Assembly (NCBI GenBank): GCA_946811185.2
Contig: OX328112.1
Span: forward strand, 33,449,562 to 33,513,561
Direction of reading: 5' to 3'
Length of the DNA: 64,000 nucleotides
Source of the DNA: Hippopus hippopus
Taxonomy: Eukaryota; Mollusca; Bivalvia; Cardiida; Cardiidae
In this document: positions 59,001 to 62,281 of the stretch, piece by piece
Numbering within the stretch: position 1 is the stretch's first letter
Layout of the letters: each line of letters opens with the position of its first letter
The notes under the pieces: generated by a model
What the model was told of the DNA's origin: nothing
The model's input: the letters and a program-made list of their open reading frames with translations, nothing else
The model's database searches: none
Program-made: the position numbers and the translations under genes

Positions 59001-61580
59001 GCCTCTCATAGAGTTTATGACTACAACCCTCTTATATTGTGTGATTATGCCCCTCTGAATCCTTTACCACACAATCCGACTTTCAACGACCCTGTGAAAG
59101 AAGCCTTTTGAAAACATTGTGGGAAAAGGAGAAAATGCTGGTGATCAGCATTTTCTCCTGTTCTCACACCGTTTTCTACCCCATCAAAGAGAGAAATCAT
59201 CAATTTAGCAACATCTAAATTGTCGTCTGCAAATGCTTTCAATTTTGTCCAGCCCAAAATTTTGTAAGTTGGAAAAGAGTTAAAGTGTATGATTATGTCC
59301 TTCTTAAATGTATGACCAGCCCGCATAGCTCAATAGGTAGAGCATAGGACTCGTGAACGTGATGTTTCGAGTCTTTGGAGGCTGTGGGTTCGATCCCCAT
59401 GGCTGGCCACCTAAAATTACTAATAGTCTTTCGGATGAGACGTTAAACCGAGGTCCCGTGTGACGGTGCTATACACCGAGCACGTAAAAGAAACGGGCGT
59501 AACTTAAGATGGGTTTCGTCCTGTATCTGCACTATCCCCCGTAACAATACTAACAGCCTTCAGGGGGCGTCGCCCATATGGGCAACCGGTGGCGACGATA
59601 AATAAACGCAAATTCAATCAATTCTTAAATGTATGCCCCTCTTATGTGGTTTGATTACACCCTTTCAAAGCTTATGGCAGTGCCCCCTTAAACTCTTTAC
59701 CAAATGACAAAATTTTAGACTGTTCCAAATTGAAAGCATTTGCAGACAACAAATTAAAAAGTGCTATAATTACTGGATTTTTCTCTGAATGGTCAGAAAA
59801 CATTGGGGGGAAAAAGGACAAAATGCTGGTTACCAGCATTTTCTCCTTTTTCCGCAATGTTTTCAAAAGCCTTCATCTTCAAGGTCGTTAAAAGTCGGGA
59901 TTGTGTGGTAAAGAGTTAAAGTGTACGATTAAGCCCCTTATAGTGTATGATTATGGGCCCTGCTAAGTGTATATTTTCTGTCCTCTTAAAGTGTATGGTT
60001 ATGCCCCCTTAACCCTTTCCAAAACAATCCCGGATTTTCACGACCCTGAGAAAGAAGCCTTTTGAAAACATTGTGGGAAAAGGAGAAAATGCTGGTAACC
60101 AGCATTTTCTCCTTTTCCCACAATGTTTTCTACCCTGCTGGAAACTTATTTCAATTTTTGAGTTACGTTCATTTTGTCATCTGCAAGTGCTTTCAATTTG
60201 GACTAGTCTAAAATTTTGTCATCTGGTAAAGAGTTAAACAAGTCTGACAAAGAGATCAGCATGTTCTCTTTTACATCAGTGCTTTCTATAATTTGAATAA
60301 TAAATTTCTTATTTCTAGTAACATTTCATTCGTGGTCTGCCAATGTTTTAAATTTGGACAAGGTTAAAATTTTGTCTGGTTTTAACCAACTTGGATGAGA
60401 TGATAATTATAACAGAACAACAACAACACAGAATGTGCAATCCGATCTTGAATCTATACTATCTAATATGGAGATACTTTTCCTTAAAAGATAACTTTGA
60501 AATTGCCATATGTTAGATTTTTACTAGTGGCTGGAAAGTTTCTTACGTATATAGCAGGTTAGCTGTTTACCAAATGACATAGAGGATATTTGTTTTTTTC
60601 GGTTAAAGATCGAAATTTATTTCATCGAGAACATCATCGGTAATATTTTCACGAGTGGTGCAGCCACGAGTGAAAATATTACTGATGGTGTTCACGAGAT
60701 GAAATAAATTTCGATCTTTCACCGAAAAAAACAAATATTCTATTTATTTCATGCTTTTAACCCTTTCTGGGGAGGAACATTATCAAAATCCAGTACAGTC
60801 TTTTCAGTTATTCCCCGTGGCGTACCCCCTCCGCATAGCAACGCATTACAATATTACGTCAAGCGCGAGAAATGTAAGGTAAATGACGTCATATTTCCAT
60901 CTGGTTGTGAGTCACGCGCATTTTACCTAGGTAACTAGAATATAAAAATCGGTATTTTCACTGGTCGTACCTGTACCCGTGGAATATCGAAAAATATTTT
61001 CACTGCTATTTCTCGATATCCTACCGGAAAGCATGAAATAAAAAATCGTAGTTGTGTCCAAATTAAAAGCACTCACAGATAACAAACTACATATGGTTGA
61101 CATGATAGGAATTGTCACTGAAAAGGCAGAAAACATTGCAGAAAAAGTACAAAATGCTGGTTACAAGCTTTTCCTCCTTTTTGCACAATGTTTTCAAAAA
61201 CTTTTTTCTCTCAGGGTCTTTAAAACTTTGGATTGTTTAGTAAAGATTTAACTCTTTACGAAACGACAGAATTGTAGACTTGTCCAAATTCAGAGTTGTT
61301 GCAGATGACAAATTAAATGTGGCTCAATTGATAAAATTTGACTCTAAAAGAGCTGAAAACATTGTGGGAATAGGAGAAAATGCTGGTAACCAGCATTTTC
61401 TCCTTTTCCCTTAGTGTTTTCAAATGGCTTCTTGCCCAGTGTTGTTAAAACTTGGGATCGTTTGATAAAGGGTTAGGGGGTTAATACCCACTATTGCATA
61501 TTTCAGAGGCTCGTGTATAGGAGGGGTATGCACGTCGTTTTGTGAGGCAAGAAATAGAAACTCCTGTGTTTGTGATGCAG
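23035..61580 (+). CDS. ADAM17: ADAM17/TACE-like metalloprotease gene, 18 coding exons seen, 3' end outside the window
   Basis: ADAM17 is a type I membrane zinc protease that sheds ectodomains of cytokines, growth-factor precursors and receptors at the cell surface. Seen here: 18 exons whose phases all match, 1717 coding nt, 572 residues. Order: signal peptide (1-18), prodomain with candidate cysteine switch L-C-G-S (Cys171), furin-type site R-T-K-R (ends 202), catalytic domain with HEVGHSWGSEHD (380-391) and Met-turn Y-L-M-Y (Met411), disintegrin-like region from C-G-N-G (455), and the start of the membrane-proximal cysteine-rich region. CLAHLFT and GLAY-like strings and the E-H-D-P after the zinc site favour ADAM17 over ADAM10 or snake-venom-like ADAMs. 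Vertebrate ADAM17 is about 820 residues, so roughly 250 (stalk, transmembrane helix, cytoplasmic tail) should lie downstream. The gene looks intact, with no frameshift or in-frame stop in any exon. Confidence 0.93.
23300..23635 (+). mobile_element. Two eroded TTAA-MITE copies
   Basis: Palindromes at about 23340-23415 and 23530-23590 with partial B ends. Both lie in intron 1. Confidence 0.7.
23635..23862 (+). mobile_element. TTAA-MITE copy, 43 nt before exon 2
   Basis: Right edge gataaagggttaa; left edge eroded. Confidence 0.85.
23906..24023 (+). CDS. ADAM17: ADAM17-like exon 2: N-terminal prodomain
   Basis: The acceptor is gtcatttcag and the donor gtaagt. Residues start G-H-L-D-D-K-F-H-Y-Y-E-I and end L-N-A-F-G-K, matching the segment of ADAM17 prodomains where the L-x-x-Y-D-I-L motif leads into the S-A-L-x-R-x-F-x-L-x-L strand. 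The exon begins in phase 1 and ends in phase 2. The prodomain keeps the protease inactive and acts as a chaperone in the secretory pathway. A TTAA-MITE ends 43 nt upstream of the acceptor. Confidence 0.88.
24030..24415. mobile_element. Family-12 inverted pair
   Basis: A reverse copy (about 24030-24230, with aaatttacagtgtaaatcat) faces a plus copy (24265-24415, with caactaacacttgaactgac). Confidence 0.6.
24565..24628. repeat. Diverged family-4 hairpin
   Basis: aatcaagatcaaactactcagaaggtgcagtctgatctag. Confidence 0.65.
24841..25338 (+). mobile_element. Family-2 foldback element
   Basis: Both palindrome arms present around gagtggcacagccatgagtg. Ends at ctggaaagcatgaaata. Confidence 0.85.
25435..25647 (+). 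mobile_element. TTAA-MITE copy, 22 nt before exon 3
   Basis: Left ttaa at 25435, perfect palindrome at 25530-25590, right edge gagattta. Confidence 0.8.
25670..25806 (+). CDS. ADAM17: ADAM17-like exon 3: prodomain
   Basis: The acceptor cctctctacag follows a clear pyrimidine tract and the donor is gtaaac. It encodes N-Y-S-L-E-L-T-P-S through N-F-L-T-G-H-V-T-G. The F-x-T-G-H-V-x-G string is a hallmark of ADAM17/ADAM10-type prodomains (bulk F-F-T-G-H-V-V-G). It enters in phase 2 and leaves in phase 1. A TTAA-MITE (25435-25647) ends 22 nt before the exon, so nearly all the intron sequence beyond the acceptor tract belongs to the transposon. Confidence 0.92.
25860..26555. other. Intron 3 sequence without recognisable elements
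   Basis: AT-rich, no repeat family from this window and no coding exon in phase. Confidence 0.6.
26556..26650 (+). mobile_element. Family-10 fragment
   Basis: tataggatctgacataagtt through the first arm only; cut by a TTAA-MITE. Confidence 0.75.
26652..26881 (+). mobile_element. TTAA-MITE copy
   Basis: Its loop carries an internal duplication (ggttaccaggttaccaatcatggttacc). Confidence 0.88.
26905..27104 (-). mobile_element. TTAA-MITE copy, 12 nt before exon 4
   Basis: ttaa on both sides; about 25 bp of the B end are deleted. Confidence 0.92.
27117..27208 (+). CDS. ADAM17: ADAM17-like exon 4: prodomain
   Basis: The acceptor is caattttctag and the donor gttagt. It encodes D-P-N-S-T-A-T-I-H-I-D through E-E-I-G-I-E, equivalent to the E-P-x-S-x-V-x-A-H-I-x-D-D strands of the ADAM17 prodomain. 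It enters in phase 1 and ends in phase 0. The intron sequence between the preceding TTAA-MITE and this exon is only 12 nt, so the branch point must lie in, or at the edge of, the transposon. Confidence 0.92.
27262..27400. repeat. Short degenerate tandem repeat
   Basis: Units of about 20-28 bp built on catttgcccaccc/gggcatttgc, five to six copies. Confidence 0.75.
27631..31120 (+). mobile_element. 3.5-kb element with internal ~480-bp tandem amplification
   Basis: Starts ttagctcacctgagcac and ends with aggtgagcgatccagggcca, so the termini are short inverted repeats (ctcacctga / tcaggtgag). Inside, units containing ggaccaaacttggctggaat, gttgccatggcaaccaaatg, atttcacagatatgttcctt and a g-tract recur every 470-490 bp, about six times, decaying to the right. 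No coding capacity. A second family (ctgttttcaaagaaaacatc ...) occupies about 30535-30830. Confidence 0.8.
31321..31905 (+). repeat. ~139-bp tandem repeat, four copies
   Basis: Each unit has agctgtttgaccta, ccctgaaactttatacaagt, catgacccaaggaggtgc and catgggtcaaaggtcaaggt. A sister array is at 56045-56565. Confidence 0.9.
32027..32124 (+). CDS. ADAM17: ADAM17-like exon 5: prodomain
   Basis: The acceptor is ttctattgtag and the donor gtgagt. The peptide starts P-L-S-D-H-V-E-D-E-G and ends R-R-S-D-I-K-T-D-P-Q. M-I-A-Y-R-R-S-D-I-K matches the M-L-V-Y-K-S-E-D-I-K strand of ADAM17. The E-D-E-G-E-D-F-D stretch is an acidic insertion relative to the vertebrate protein. It ends in phase 2. The intron before it is the longest but one in the window (4.8 kb) and is filled by the 27.6-31.1 kb array. 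Confidence 0.92.
32270..32499 (-). mobile_element. TTAA-MITE copy
   Basis: Eroded palindrome (caaggaaaaggagaaatctt). Confidence 0.85.
32500..32734 (-). mobile_element. TTAA-MITE copy
   Basis: Head to tail with the preceding copy; right edge ggtaaaaagttag, 63 nt before exon 6. Confidence 0.88.
32798..32877 (+). CDS. ADAM17: ADAM17-like exon 6: cysteine-switch region
   Basis: The acceptor is ttctaattacag and the donor gtacct. It encodes N-Q-G-L-C-G-S-V-H-P-D and then an acidic run D-V-E-D-I-E-L. L-C-G-S aligns with V-C-G-Y of ADAM17, the candidate cysteine switch whose thiol can bind the active-site zinc in the zymogen (Cys171 in this model). It enters in phase 2 and leaves in phase 1. Confidence 0.9.
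33060..33355 (+). mobile_element. tRNA-derived SINE, well preserved
   Basis: Head gccccagtagcgcagttggt (A-box), gctggttcgatccccggc (B-box), full body, and gaaaacggcgtcaaacacc tail. Confidence 0.9.
33657..33885 (-). mobile_element. TTAA-MITE copy
   Basis: Left ttag, right ttaa; palindrome perfect apart from the gctgataaccagc loop. Confidence 0.9.
33985..34150 (+). mobile_element. TTAA-MITE, left half only
   Basis: End A plus one palindrome arm, then joined at 34165-34245 to the ctgttttcaaagaaaatgtc family. Confidence 0.75.
34251..34396 (+). CDS. ADAM17: ADAM17-like exon 7: furin site and start of catalytic domain
   Basis: The acceptor is catattacag and the donor gtaagt. It carries S-K-S-R-T-K-R then F-A-G: a proprotein-convertase site of R-X-K-R form, so the mature enzyme should start at Phe203. 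Then come K-S-C-L-I-I-A-V-A-D-F-R-F-Y, matching the first catalytic-domain strand (C-K-L-L-V-V-A-D-H-R-F-Y), and T-A-N-Y-I, matching the first long helix. It ends in phase 0. Confidence 0.94.
34537..34734 (+). mobile_element. TTAA-MITE, one palindrome arm deleted
   Basis: gtagaaaac joins directly to cagcattttctcc; right ttaa shared with the next copy. Confidence 0.85.
34731..34959 (-). mobile_element. TTAA-MITE copy
   Basis: Perfect palindrome; both ttaa edges are shared with neighbours. Confidence 0.92.
34960..35218. mobile_element. Full-length palindromic TTAA-MITE (A end on both sides)
   Basis: The left half is end A. The right half is also end A in reverse (gagccactggaaatgc ... gaacaagtctaaaatattg). 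No B sequence is present. Confidence 0.75.
35219..35750. other. Intron 7 remainder
   Basis: Contains a ct-rich tract at 35425-35505 and otherwise AT-rich DNA with no recognised element. Confidence 0.6.
35751..35834 (+). CDS. ADAM17: ADAM17-like exon 8: catalytic domain
   Basis: The acceptor is ggttttctag and the donor gtatgt. There are 28 whole codons in phase 0 at both ends. A-N-I-V-N-R-L-N-L-I-Y-R-S-T-D-F leads to G-F-G-I-E-L-N-E, corresponding to L-I-D-R-V-D-D-I-Y-R-N-T-x-W and G-Y-G-I-Q-I of ADAM17. Confidence 0.92.
35939..36168 (+). mobile_element. TTAA-MITE copy
   Basis: First of three copies placed end to end. An eroded fragment lies just before it (35875-35935). Confidence 0.92.
36165..36391 (+). 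mobile_element. TTAA-MITE copy
   Basis: Shares ttaa with the copy on each side; palindrome diverged. Confidence 0.88.
36388..36578 (-). mobile_element. TTAA-MITE copy, arm deleted
   Basis: Opposite orientation to the two before it. Confidence 0.85.
36589..38722. repeat. 36-bp minisatellite, about 52 units
   Basis: The unit is gaatgaaagagtaaacccatagagtgctgtatcaat (36 bp); the main block 36850-38722 is 1873 bp. Because 36 is a multiple of three, unit frames stay open: a 642-codon minus frame reads as a 12-residue repeat (L-I-Q-H-S-M-G-L-L-F-H-S). It lies in intron 8 and has no coding context. Variants (cataga/catgga, tgctg/tcctg, gaatg/gtatg) cluster locally. Confidence 0.95.
36666..36849 (-). 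mobile_element. TTAA-MITE inside the minisatellite
   Basis: Lies between diverged minisatellite units (36589-36665) and the main array; lacks most of the palindrome (tttctccgtttcccacagtg only). Confidence 0.85.
38756..38987 (+). mobile_element. TTAA-MITE copy, 22 nt before exon 9
   Basis: Left ttaa, right ttta. Confidence 0.88.
39010..39090 (+). CDS. ADAM17: ADAM17-like exon 9: catalytic domain
   Basis: The acceptor is gtttaattttag and the donor gtaagt. It has 27 codons in phase 0. M-R-I-H-D-G through Y-E-K-S-Y-G-T-S-E-L-L-A matches the I-R-I-L and M-A-K-S-Y parts of ADAM17 but is about ten residues shorter in the following loop. It follows the minisatellite intron, and a TTAA-MITE ends 22 nt before it. 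A further tiny exon between exons 9 and 10 cannot be excluded from sequence alone. Confidence 0.87.
39170..39600 (-). mobile_element. Family-2 foldback element, reverse, truncated
   Basis: Tail block with ctagttacctaggtaaacag, gattttgatgaaagt and the gaatagaatatttgtttttt junction; one arm only. Confidence 0.75.
39836..40063 (-). mobile_element. TTAA-MITE copy
   Basis: Complete with near-perfect palindrome. A half copy follows at 40064-40150. Confidence 0.92.
40179..40490 (+). mobile_element. TTAA-MITE with duplicated palindrome, 23 nt before exon 10
   Basis: The full hairpin core occurs twice in tandem (40285-40350 and 40370-40438) between one A and one B end. Confidence 0.88.
40514..40652 (+). 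CDS. ADAM17: ADAM17-like exon 10: catalytic domain
   Basis: The acceptor is ctattctctccag and the donor gtaaga. It encodes S-V-F-C-L-A-H-L-F-T-S-Q, then L-G-L-A-Y-I-A-S-P and G-G-I-C-S-P, very close to V-C-L-A-H-L-F-T-Y-Q, L-G-L-A-Y-V-G-S-P and G-G-V-C-P of ADAM17. It ends in phase 1. It is one of the most diagnostic exons of the gene. Confidence 0.95.
40705..40995 (+). mobile_element. tRNA-derived SINE, third subfamily
   Basis: Head with gcataagtggtagagcgtag and gggtttcagcttccac, then aatactaatagccttttg and the ttaaaccgaggtcccgtgtg block, as in 59318-59610. Confidence 0.8.
41080..41456 (+). mobile_element. Family-10 hairpin element
   Basis: Complete copy, high identity to 16361-16732, including the doubled tgacgtca. 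Confidence 0.85.
41515..41705. mobile_element. TTAA-MITE fragments
   Basis: A single arm at 41525-41560 and an eroded palindrome at 41635-41705. Confidence 0.65.
41712..41940 (-). mobile_element. TTAA-MITE copy
   Basis: Right ttaa shared with the next copy. Confidence 0.85.
41937..42152 (+). mobile_element. TTAA-MITE copy
   Basis: Opposite orientation to its neighbour; right edge gggttga. Confidence 0.85.
42385..42850 (+). mobile_element. Family-11 element with terminal hairpin
   Basis: Shares ttattatataccagt-aatttt start and a 3' hairpin (gtagtaactttcctggtgct ... agcaccaggaaagttaatac) with 50023-50466. Includes rtgatgacgta blocks. No ORF of note. Confidence 0.75.
42855..43397. other. Intron 10 remainder
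   Basis: Only a decayed family-4 hairpin (43040-43085) is recognisable. Confidence 0.6.
43398..43508 (+). CDS. ADAM17: ADAM17-like exon 11: ends with the first zinc-binding histidine
   Basis: The acceptor is gttgattacag and the donor gtgagt. It continues S-P-V-G-S-Y-Q and ends L-V-T-S-H plus one base of the next codon. That His (380) is the first ligand of the zinc motif. The next annotatable exon resumes at G-H-S-W-G, so the motif would lack two residues, including the catalytic Glu, if these exons were joined directly. Extending through the donor gives H-G-E-Y-G, which does not fit either. Confidence 0.93.
43510..44995. other. Repeat-poor part of intron 11
   Basis: About 1.5 kb without any of the window's repeat families. 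Searched for alternative microexons restoring H-E-x-G-H; none with canonical sites. Confidence 0.6.
45002..45238 (-). mobile_element. TTAA-MITE copy
   Basis: Left ttaa, right ttag. Confidence 0.88.
45296..45482. mobile_element. Foldback element
   Basis: agagggagtgat on the left pairs with atcactccctct on the right; the inner stem cattagaatcgtctc/gagacgattctaatg is perfect. Confidence 0.8.
45622..45846 (+). mobile_element. TTAA-MITE copy, 54 nt before the microexon
   Basis: Right edge aaggattaa; a B-end stub lies at 45545-45620. Confidence 0.88.
45901..45906 (+). CDS. ADAM17: ADAM17-like exon 12: 6-nt microexon supplying the catalytic glutamate
   Basis: The hexamer aagtag is framed by a strong acceptor (long pyrimidine-rich run, then gctgttacag) and a strong donor (gtatgt). 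With the last base of exon 11 and the first two of exon 13 it reads GAA GTA GGA, turning H-G-H into H-E-V-G-H and completing HExGHxxGxxHD. Length, phase and content all fit. Among the rest of the intron I found no other hexamer between a canonical AG and GT that restores H-E-x-G-H. Inferred from sequence logic; transcript data would settle it. Confidence 0.85.
   Translation, partial: K
45943..46150 (+). mobile_element. TTAA-MITE copy, 36 nt after the microexon
   Basis: Left edge ataagttaccaaac, right ttaa. Confidence 0.88.
46198..46428 (-). mobile_element. TTAA-MITE copy
   Basis: Perfect palindrome with both edges eroded. Confidence 0.85.
46535..46740 (+). mobile_element. Family-5 hairpin MITE
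   Basis: tctgtgaaaaggggacttaa edge and cagcctgcacagtctgcacagg core. Confidence 0.75.
46765..46990 (+). mobile_element. Family-12 element
   Basis: gcgactaacacttggacaaa and ttgactgctattgggcctta blocks; cut at the right by a TTAA-MITE. Confidence 0.65.
46990..47202 (+). mobile_element. TTAA-MITE copy, 44 nt before exon 13
   Basis: ttaa on both sides; short deletion in the B end. Confidence 0.92.
47247..47371 (+). CDS. ADAM17: ADAM17-like exon 13: zinc site and Met-turn
   Basis: The acceptor is ttttgtttatag and the donor gtaagt. It begins G-H-S-W-G-S-E-H-D-P (second and third zinc ligands, His384 and His390) and continues to G-G-D-G-K-Y-L-M-Y-A-Y-S-V-T-G, matching G-G-K-Y-V-M-Y-P-I-A-V-S-G of ADAM17, where Met is the Met-turn that underlies the zinc site. 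It ends in phase 0 after D-P-N-N-D. Confidence 0.95.
47477..47700 (-). mobile_element. TTAA-MITE copy
   Basis: ttaa on both sides. Confidence 0.92.
47815..48375 (+). repeat. Tandem duplication containing tRNA-like SINE heads
   Basis: ggagaccactccttcatgca starts both copies (47817 and 48168). Each carries tctttagc-cagtgg-tatggtg (A-box-like) and a cacgg-ttc-aat-ccgcc B-box-like block. The second copy is truncated by a family-5 element. Confidence 0.8.
48385..48635 (+). mobile_element. Family-5 hairpin MITE
   Basis: gtgctttgaaaaaagggggg edge; the palindrome has decayed to cagattgtgctgtctgcataggctg. Its right end is partly duplicated at 48920-49062. Confidence 0.75.
48655..48890 (+). mobile_element. 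TTAA-MITE, strongly eroded
   Basis: cctttatgaaacaaaaaaaa edge, agtcttgcccaatttgaaac and remnants of the hairpin. Confidence 0.6.
49062..49302 (-). mobile_element. TTAA-MITE copy
   Basis: ttaa both sides; an a/c-rich insertion near the B end. Inserted in the right end of a family-5 element. Confidence 0.85.
49363..49863 (+). mobile_element. Family-2 foldback element, complete
   Basis: Palindrome 49363-49530 (arms gtgaaagatcgaaatttatt / atgcgataaatttcgatctttcac), then the 330-bp tail ending ccggaaagcatgaaataaa, 46 nt before exon 14. Confidence 0.88.
49910..49979 (+). CDS. ADAM17: ADAM17-like exon 14: end of catalytic domain
   Basis: The acceptor is tatttttacag and the donor gtgaga. E-F-S-S-C-S-R-G-S-I-G through R-A-S-C-F-T corresponds to F-S-N-C-S-K-x-S-I and A-Q-E-C-F of ADAM17, the two cysteines closing the C-terminal part of the protease domain. 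It ends in phase 1. Confidence 0.9.
50023..50466 (+). mobile_element. Family-11 element
   Basis: Second copy of the 42385 family, with the same terminal hairpin. Confidence 0.75.
50488..51392 (-). mobile_element. tRNA-derived SINE split by a TIR element
   Basis: SINE tail at 50488-50527 (ggtgtttaacgtcatcttca), SINE body and head at 51130-51392. The two parts join seamlessly once the insert is taken out. Confidence 0.8.
50528..51129. mobile_element. 602-bp terminal-inverted-repeat transposon, 5-bp TSD
   Basis: Left end ggcttggtcacaccgagcta and right end (reverse) ggtttggtcagacctgctaa are inverted repeats. The target tttag is present at 50523-50527 and 51130-51134. Internal short duplications of ccgttactcgt and tccggt. 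No transposase frame; superfamily unresolved. Confidence 0.8.
51533..51761 (+). mobile_element. TTAA-MITE, near-consensus
   Basis: ttaa on both sides; one of the least diverged copies. Confidence 0.95.
51835..52075 (-). mobile_element. TTAA-MITE, eroded
   Basis: Palindrome with duplicated arm (cattttctccttttaccaggattttctcc). Confidence 0.75.
52136..52333 (+). mobile_element. TTAA-MITE, right arm deleted
   Basis: Right ttaa shared with the next copy. Confidence 0.85.
52330..52558 (+). mobile_element. TTAA-MITE, near-consensus
   Basis: ttaa on both sides; high identity to 51533-51761. Confidence 0.95.
52560..53311. other. Intron 14 remainder
   Basis: A tRNA-like SINE head remnant at 52640-52700 and MITE scraps at 52860-52930 and 53160-53195 (gatgtttggtaaagagttaa); otherwise nothing recognised. 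Confidence 0.6.
53312..53447 (+). CDS. ADAM17: ADAM17-like exon 15: disintegrin-like region
   Basis: The acceptor is ctacattatag and the donor gtctgt. It encodes L-C-G-N-G-R-I-D-V-D-E-E-C-D-G-G, then D-P-C-C-A-K-D-C-R-L-N-E-G-A-Q-C. This is the disintegrin-like signature (C-G-N-x-x-V-D-x-G-E-E-C-D) followed by the C-C-x-x-x-C-x-L motif. The cysteine spacing matches ADAM17. It enters in phase 2 and leaves in phase 2. A TTAA-MITE starts 51 nt after the donor. Confidence 0.94.
53499..53726 (+). mobile_element. TTAA-MITE copy, 51 nt after exon 15
   Basis: ttaa on both sides; a further eroded copy occupies 53723-54050. Confidence 0.92.
54072..54284 (-). mobile_element. TTAA-MITE copy
   Basis: First of three same-orientation copies in a row. 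Confidence 0.85.
54281..54510 (-). mobile_element. TTAA-MITE copy
   Basis: Middle copy; very similar to 60009-60237 (both have ctaccctgctggaaac). Confidence 0.92.
54507..54711 (-). mobile_element. TTAA-MITE copy
   Basis: Third copy; right edge eroded. Confidence 0.85.
54810..55066 (-). mobile_element. tRNA-derived SINE, second subfamily, reverse
   Basis: tttcctggctttctcacacc body block, accgggtatcaaacctgcaa (reverse B-box), cactgagctacccagtgggg (reverse A-box and 5' end). Confidence 0.85.
55145..55368 (-). mobile_element. TTAA-MITE copy
   Basis: ttaa on both sides. Confidence 0.9.
55398..55672. mobile_element. Family-6 hairpin MITE
   Basis: Inverted ends (ggcctgcaacacgcgaaaag / cttttt-cgcgttttgcagacc) and two inner palindromes of the ggatcagcct / aggctgatcc type. 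Sisters at 57746 and 62960. Confidence 0.85.
55958..56565 (+). repeat. ~139-bp tandem repeat with flank
   Basis: Three to four units of the 31321 family, preceded by ttataccccaaacctacgat and a (tctg)n stretch. Confidence 0.85.
56579..56791 (-). mobile_element. TTAA-MITE copy
   Basis: ttaa on both sides; part of the B end deleted. Confidence 0.92.
56883..56984 (+). CDS. ADAM17: ADAM17-like exon 16: disintegrin-like region, U12-type donor
   Basis: The acceptor is gtttcctttcag. The peptide runs A-A-N-Y-P-C-C-T-N-C-Q-V to T-C-N-L-E-A-S-C. The exon ends after tgtga, where the intron starts atatcctttg, a near-ideal U12 AT-AC 5' splice site. The only nearby GT (four bases upstream) would remove the final Cys. 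The exon length keeps phase 2, and the split codon becomes Asp with the first base of exon 17. Confidence 0.87.
   Translation, partial: RCKLSMLYKLPGGLSRPCLSRNSTRNMQFGSLL
57220..57534 (-). mobile_element. TTAA-MITE with repeated A half
   Basis: ttaa on both sides, but the A side occurs twice (57340-57415 and 57425-57534), giving 315 bp. A B-end stub precedes it at 57190. Confidence 0.8.
57535..57740 (-). mobile_element. Family-5 hairpin MITE, right part lost
   Basis: tcagtgatgcattacaccat edge and cagg-tgacatggga core. Confidence 0.65.
57746..57992. mobile_element. Family-6 hairpin MITE
   Basis: Inner palindrome cgtttcggatcagccggcgc / gcgctggctgatccgaaacg is essentially perfect. Confidence 0.85.
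58331..58393 (+). CDS. ADAM17: ADAM17-like exon 17: after the AT-AC intron
   Basis: It starts right after gtatac and reads D-G-S-N-Y-E-C-P-A-S through N-T-P-C-L-D-G, aligning with C-T-G-x-S-x-E-C-P and T-V-C-L-D-L-G of ADAM17. Ten bases before the end of the intron is ttctttaac, one mismatch from the U12 branch-site consensus ttccttaac. The donor is gtaagt in phase 2. A conventional AG acceptor at 58359 would lose E-C-P. Confidence 0.87.
58555..58937. mobile_element. TIR element of about 380 bp
   Basis: Terminal inverted repeats of roughly 35 bp: gccatatttctgctgcgaga and (reverse) ggcatatttctgccgcgaga, both continuing into the agatagctat stretch. Interior is AT-rich and non-coding. Confidence 0.8.
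59058..59283 (-). mobile_element. TTAA-MITE copy
   Basis: Right ttaa; perfect left arm, one gap in the right arm. Confidence 0.88.
59318..59612 (+). mobile_element. tRNA-derived SINE, third subfamily, best-preserved head
   Basis: Head gcccgcatagctcaataggt with A-box and gtgggttcgatccccatggc with B-box, separated by a long insertion like the variable arm of a Ser/Leu-type tRNA. Body has the ttaaaccgaggtcccgtgtg block. Confidence 0.85.
59688..59919 (+). mobile_element. TTAA-MITE copy
   Basis: ttaa on both sides. It is set in short repeats of the agtgtatgattatgccccc type (58985-60010). Confidence 0.92.
60009..60237 (-). mobile_element. TTAA-MITE copy
   Basis: ttaa on both sides; a single-arm scrap follows at 60255-60385. 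Confidence 0.93.
60582..61040 (+). mobile_element. Family-2 foldback element, joined to a TTAA-MITE
   Basis: Complete palindrome (60590-60735). The tail has lost about 40 bp after acctaggtaact. It ends gcatgaaataaa and runs straight into a MITE that lacks its left end (61041-61251). Confidence 0.85.
61248..61476 (+). mobile_element. TTAA-MITE copy, 30 nt before exon 18
   Basis: Left ttaa, right ttag. Confidence 0.9.
61507..61580 (+). CDS. ADAM17: ADAM17-like exon 18: membrane-proximal cysteine-rich region
   Basis: The acceptor is gcatatttcag and the donor gtaact. It encodes G-G-S-C-I-G-G-V-C-T-S-F-C-E-A-R and N-S-C-V-C-D-A, like G-K-C-K-D-G-K-C-I-P-F-C-E and E-S-C-A-C-N in ADAM17. It ends in phase 1. 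No later exon is recognisable in the remaining 2.4 kb, which is repeats. Confidence 0.92.
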
Positions 61581-61599
61581 GTAACTGCTTTATTGTGTG

Positions 61600-62280
61600 A
61601 TTATGTACAACTTATTTCATCTAAGTCTTTACTCTGCATCATGTGACTTTGAAACCATGCAATTAAGATAGAAGTTATAGAGGATCTTACATGCGTGTTT
61701 GTGTATTACCATTTTTATCAAACGAGTTGACTAAAATTGTATAACGCTAGCCTTGGAGAGCATCAAATACATTTAAGTCAATGAGTTTGATAAAAATGAT
61801 AATACATAAACACTCATGTGAGATTGTATTTATCATATAAATGAATGACACACAAAAAATATTGTGCATCATCACCTTTTGCCTATATGCTGTCCACGGA
61901 TCCATGTTTACAGTTGTAGTTCGGTCATGTTCAAATGTGTACATAAACAAGTAGATAGCTCCGTGATATTTACACCAAAAGTAGAATAAAAACAGTTTCT
62001 AGAGGGGGAATTTGAGTGCAACTAATTCAGCAATTTTGTTGCTTTCAAAAAGCGTTTGCTGCATTTCTTAGTTTTTACTAAACACGAAAATCAAAAACTG
62101 TCTATGTGTAAATGCCTTAGAAATAATGACATCATTTTTCTGTGAAACGGCGTGGTAGTACAAATTCCGGCATGTACTGTGGTTGGTTTCTCAAGCTTCA
62201 CAAGCTCATGACTGAAAATTGATCAGAACCAGGACCAAAAAAATGATAATACACTTGTGTTTATAAAAATAAGTCATTGG
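61600..62280. other. Intron 18, repeat-poor part
   Basis: A weak inverted pair at 61680-61835 (catgcgtgtttgtg / cactcatgtgag region with tttttatcaaa / tttgataaaaa); otherwise nothing recognised. Confidence 0.5.
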
Positions 62281-62281
62281 T

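Noticed and set aside
59318..59412. Functional tRNA gene
   Set aside because: A and B boxes are present, but acceptor pairing is incomplete and the segment is joined to a shared SINE body and tail, so it is a SINE head. The same applies to 33060, 20280, 21143, 47886 and 48240.
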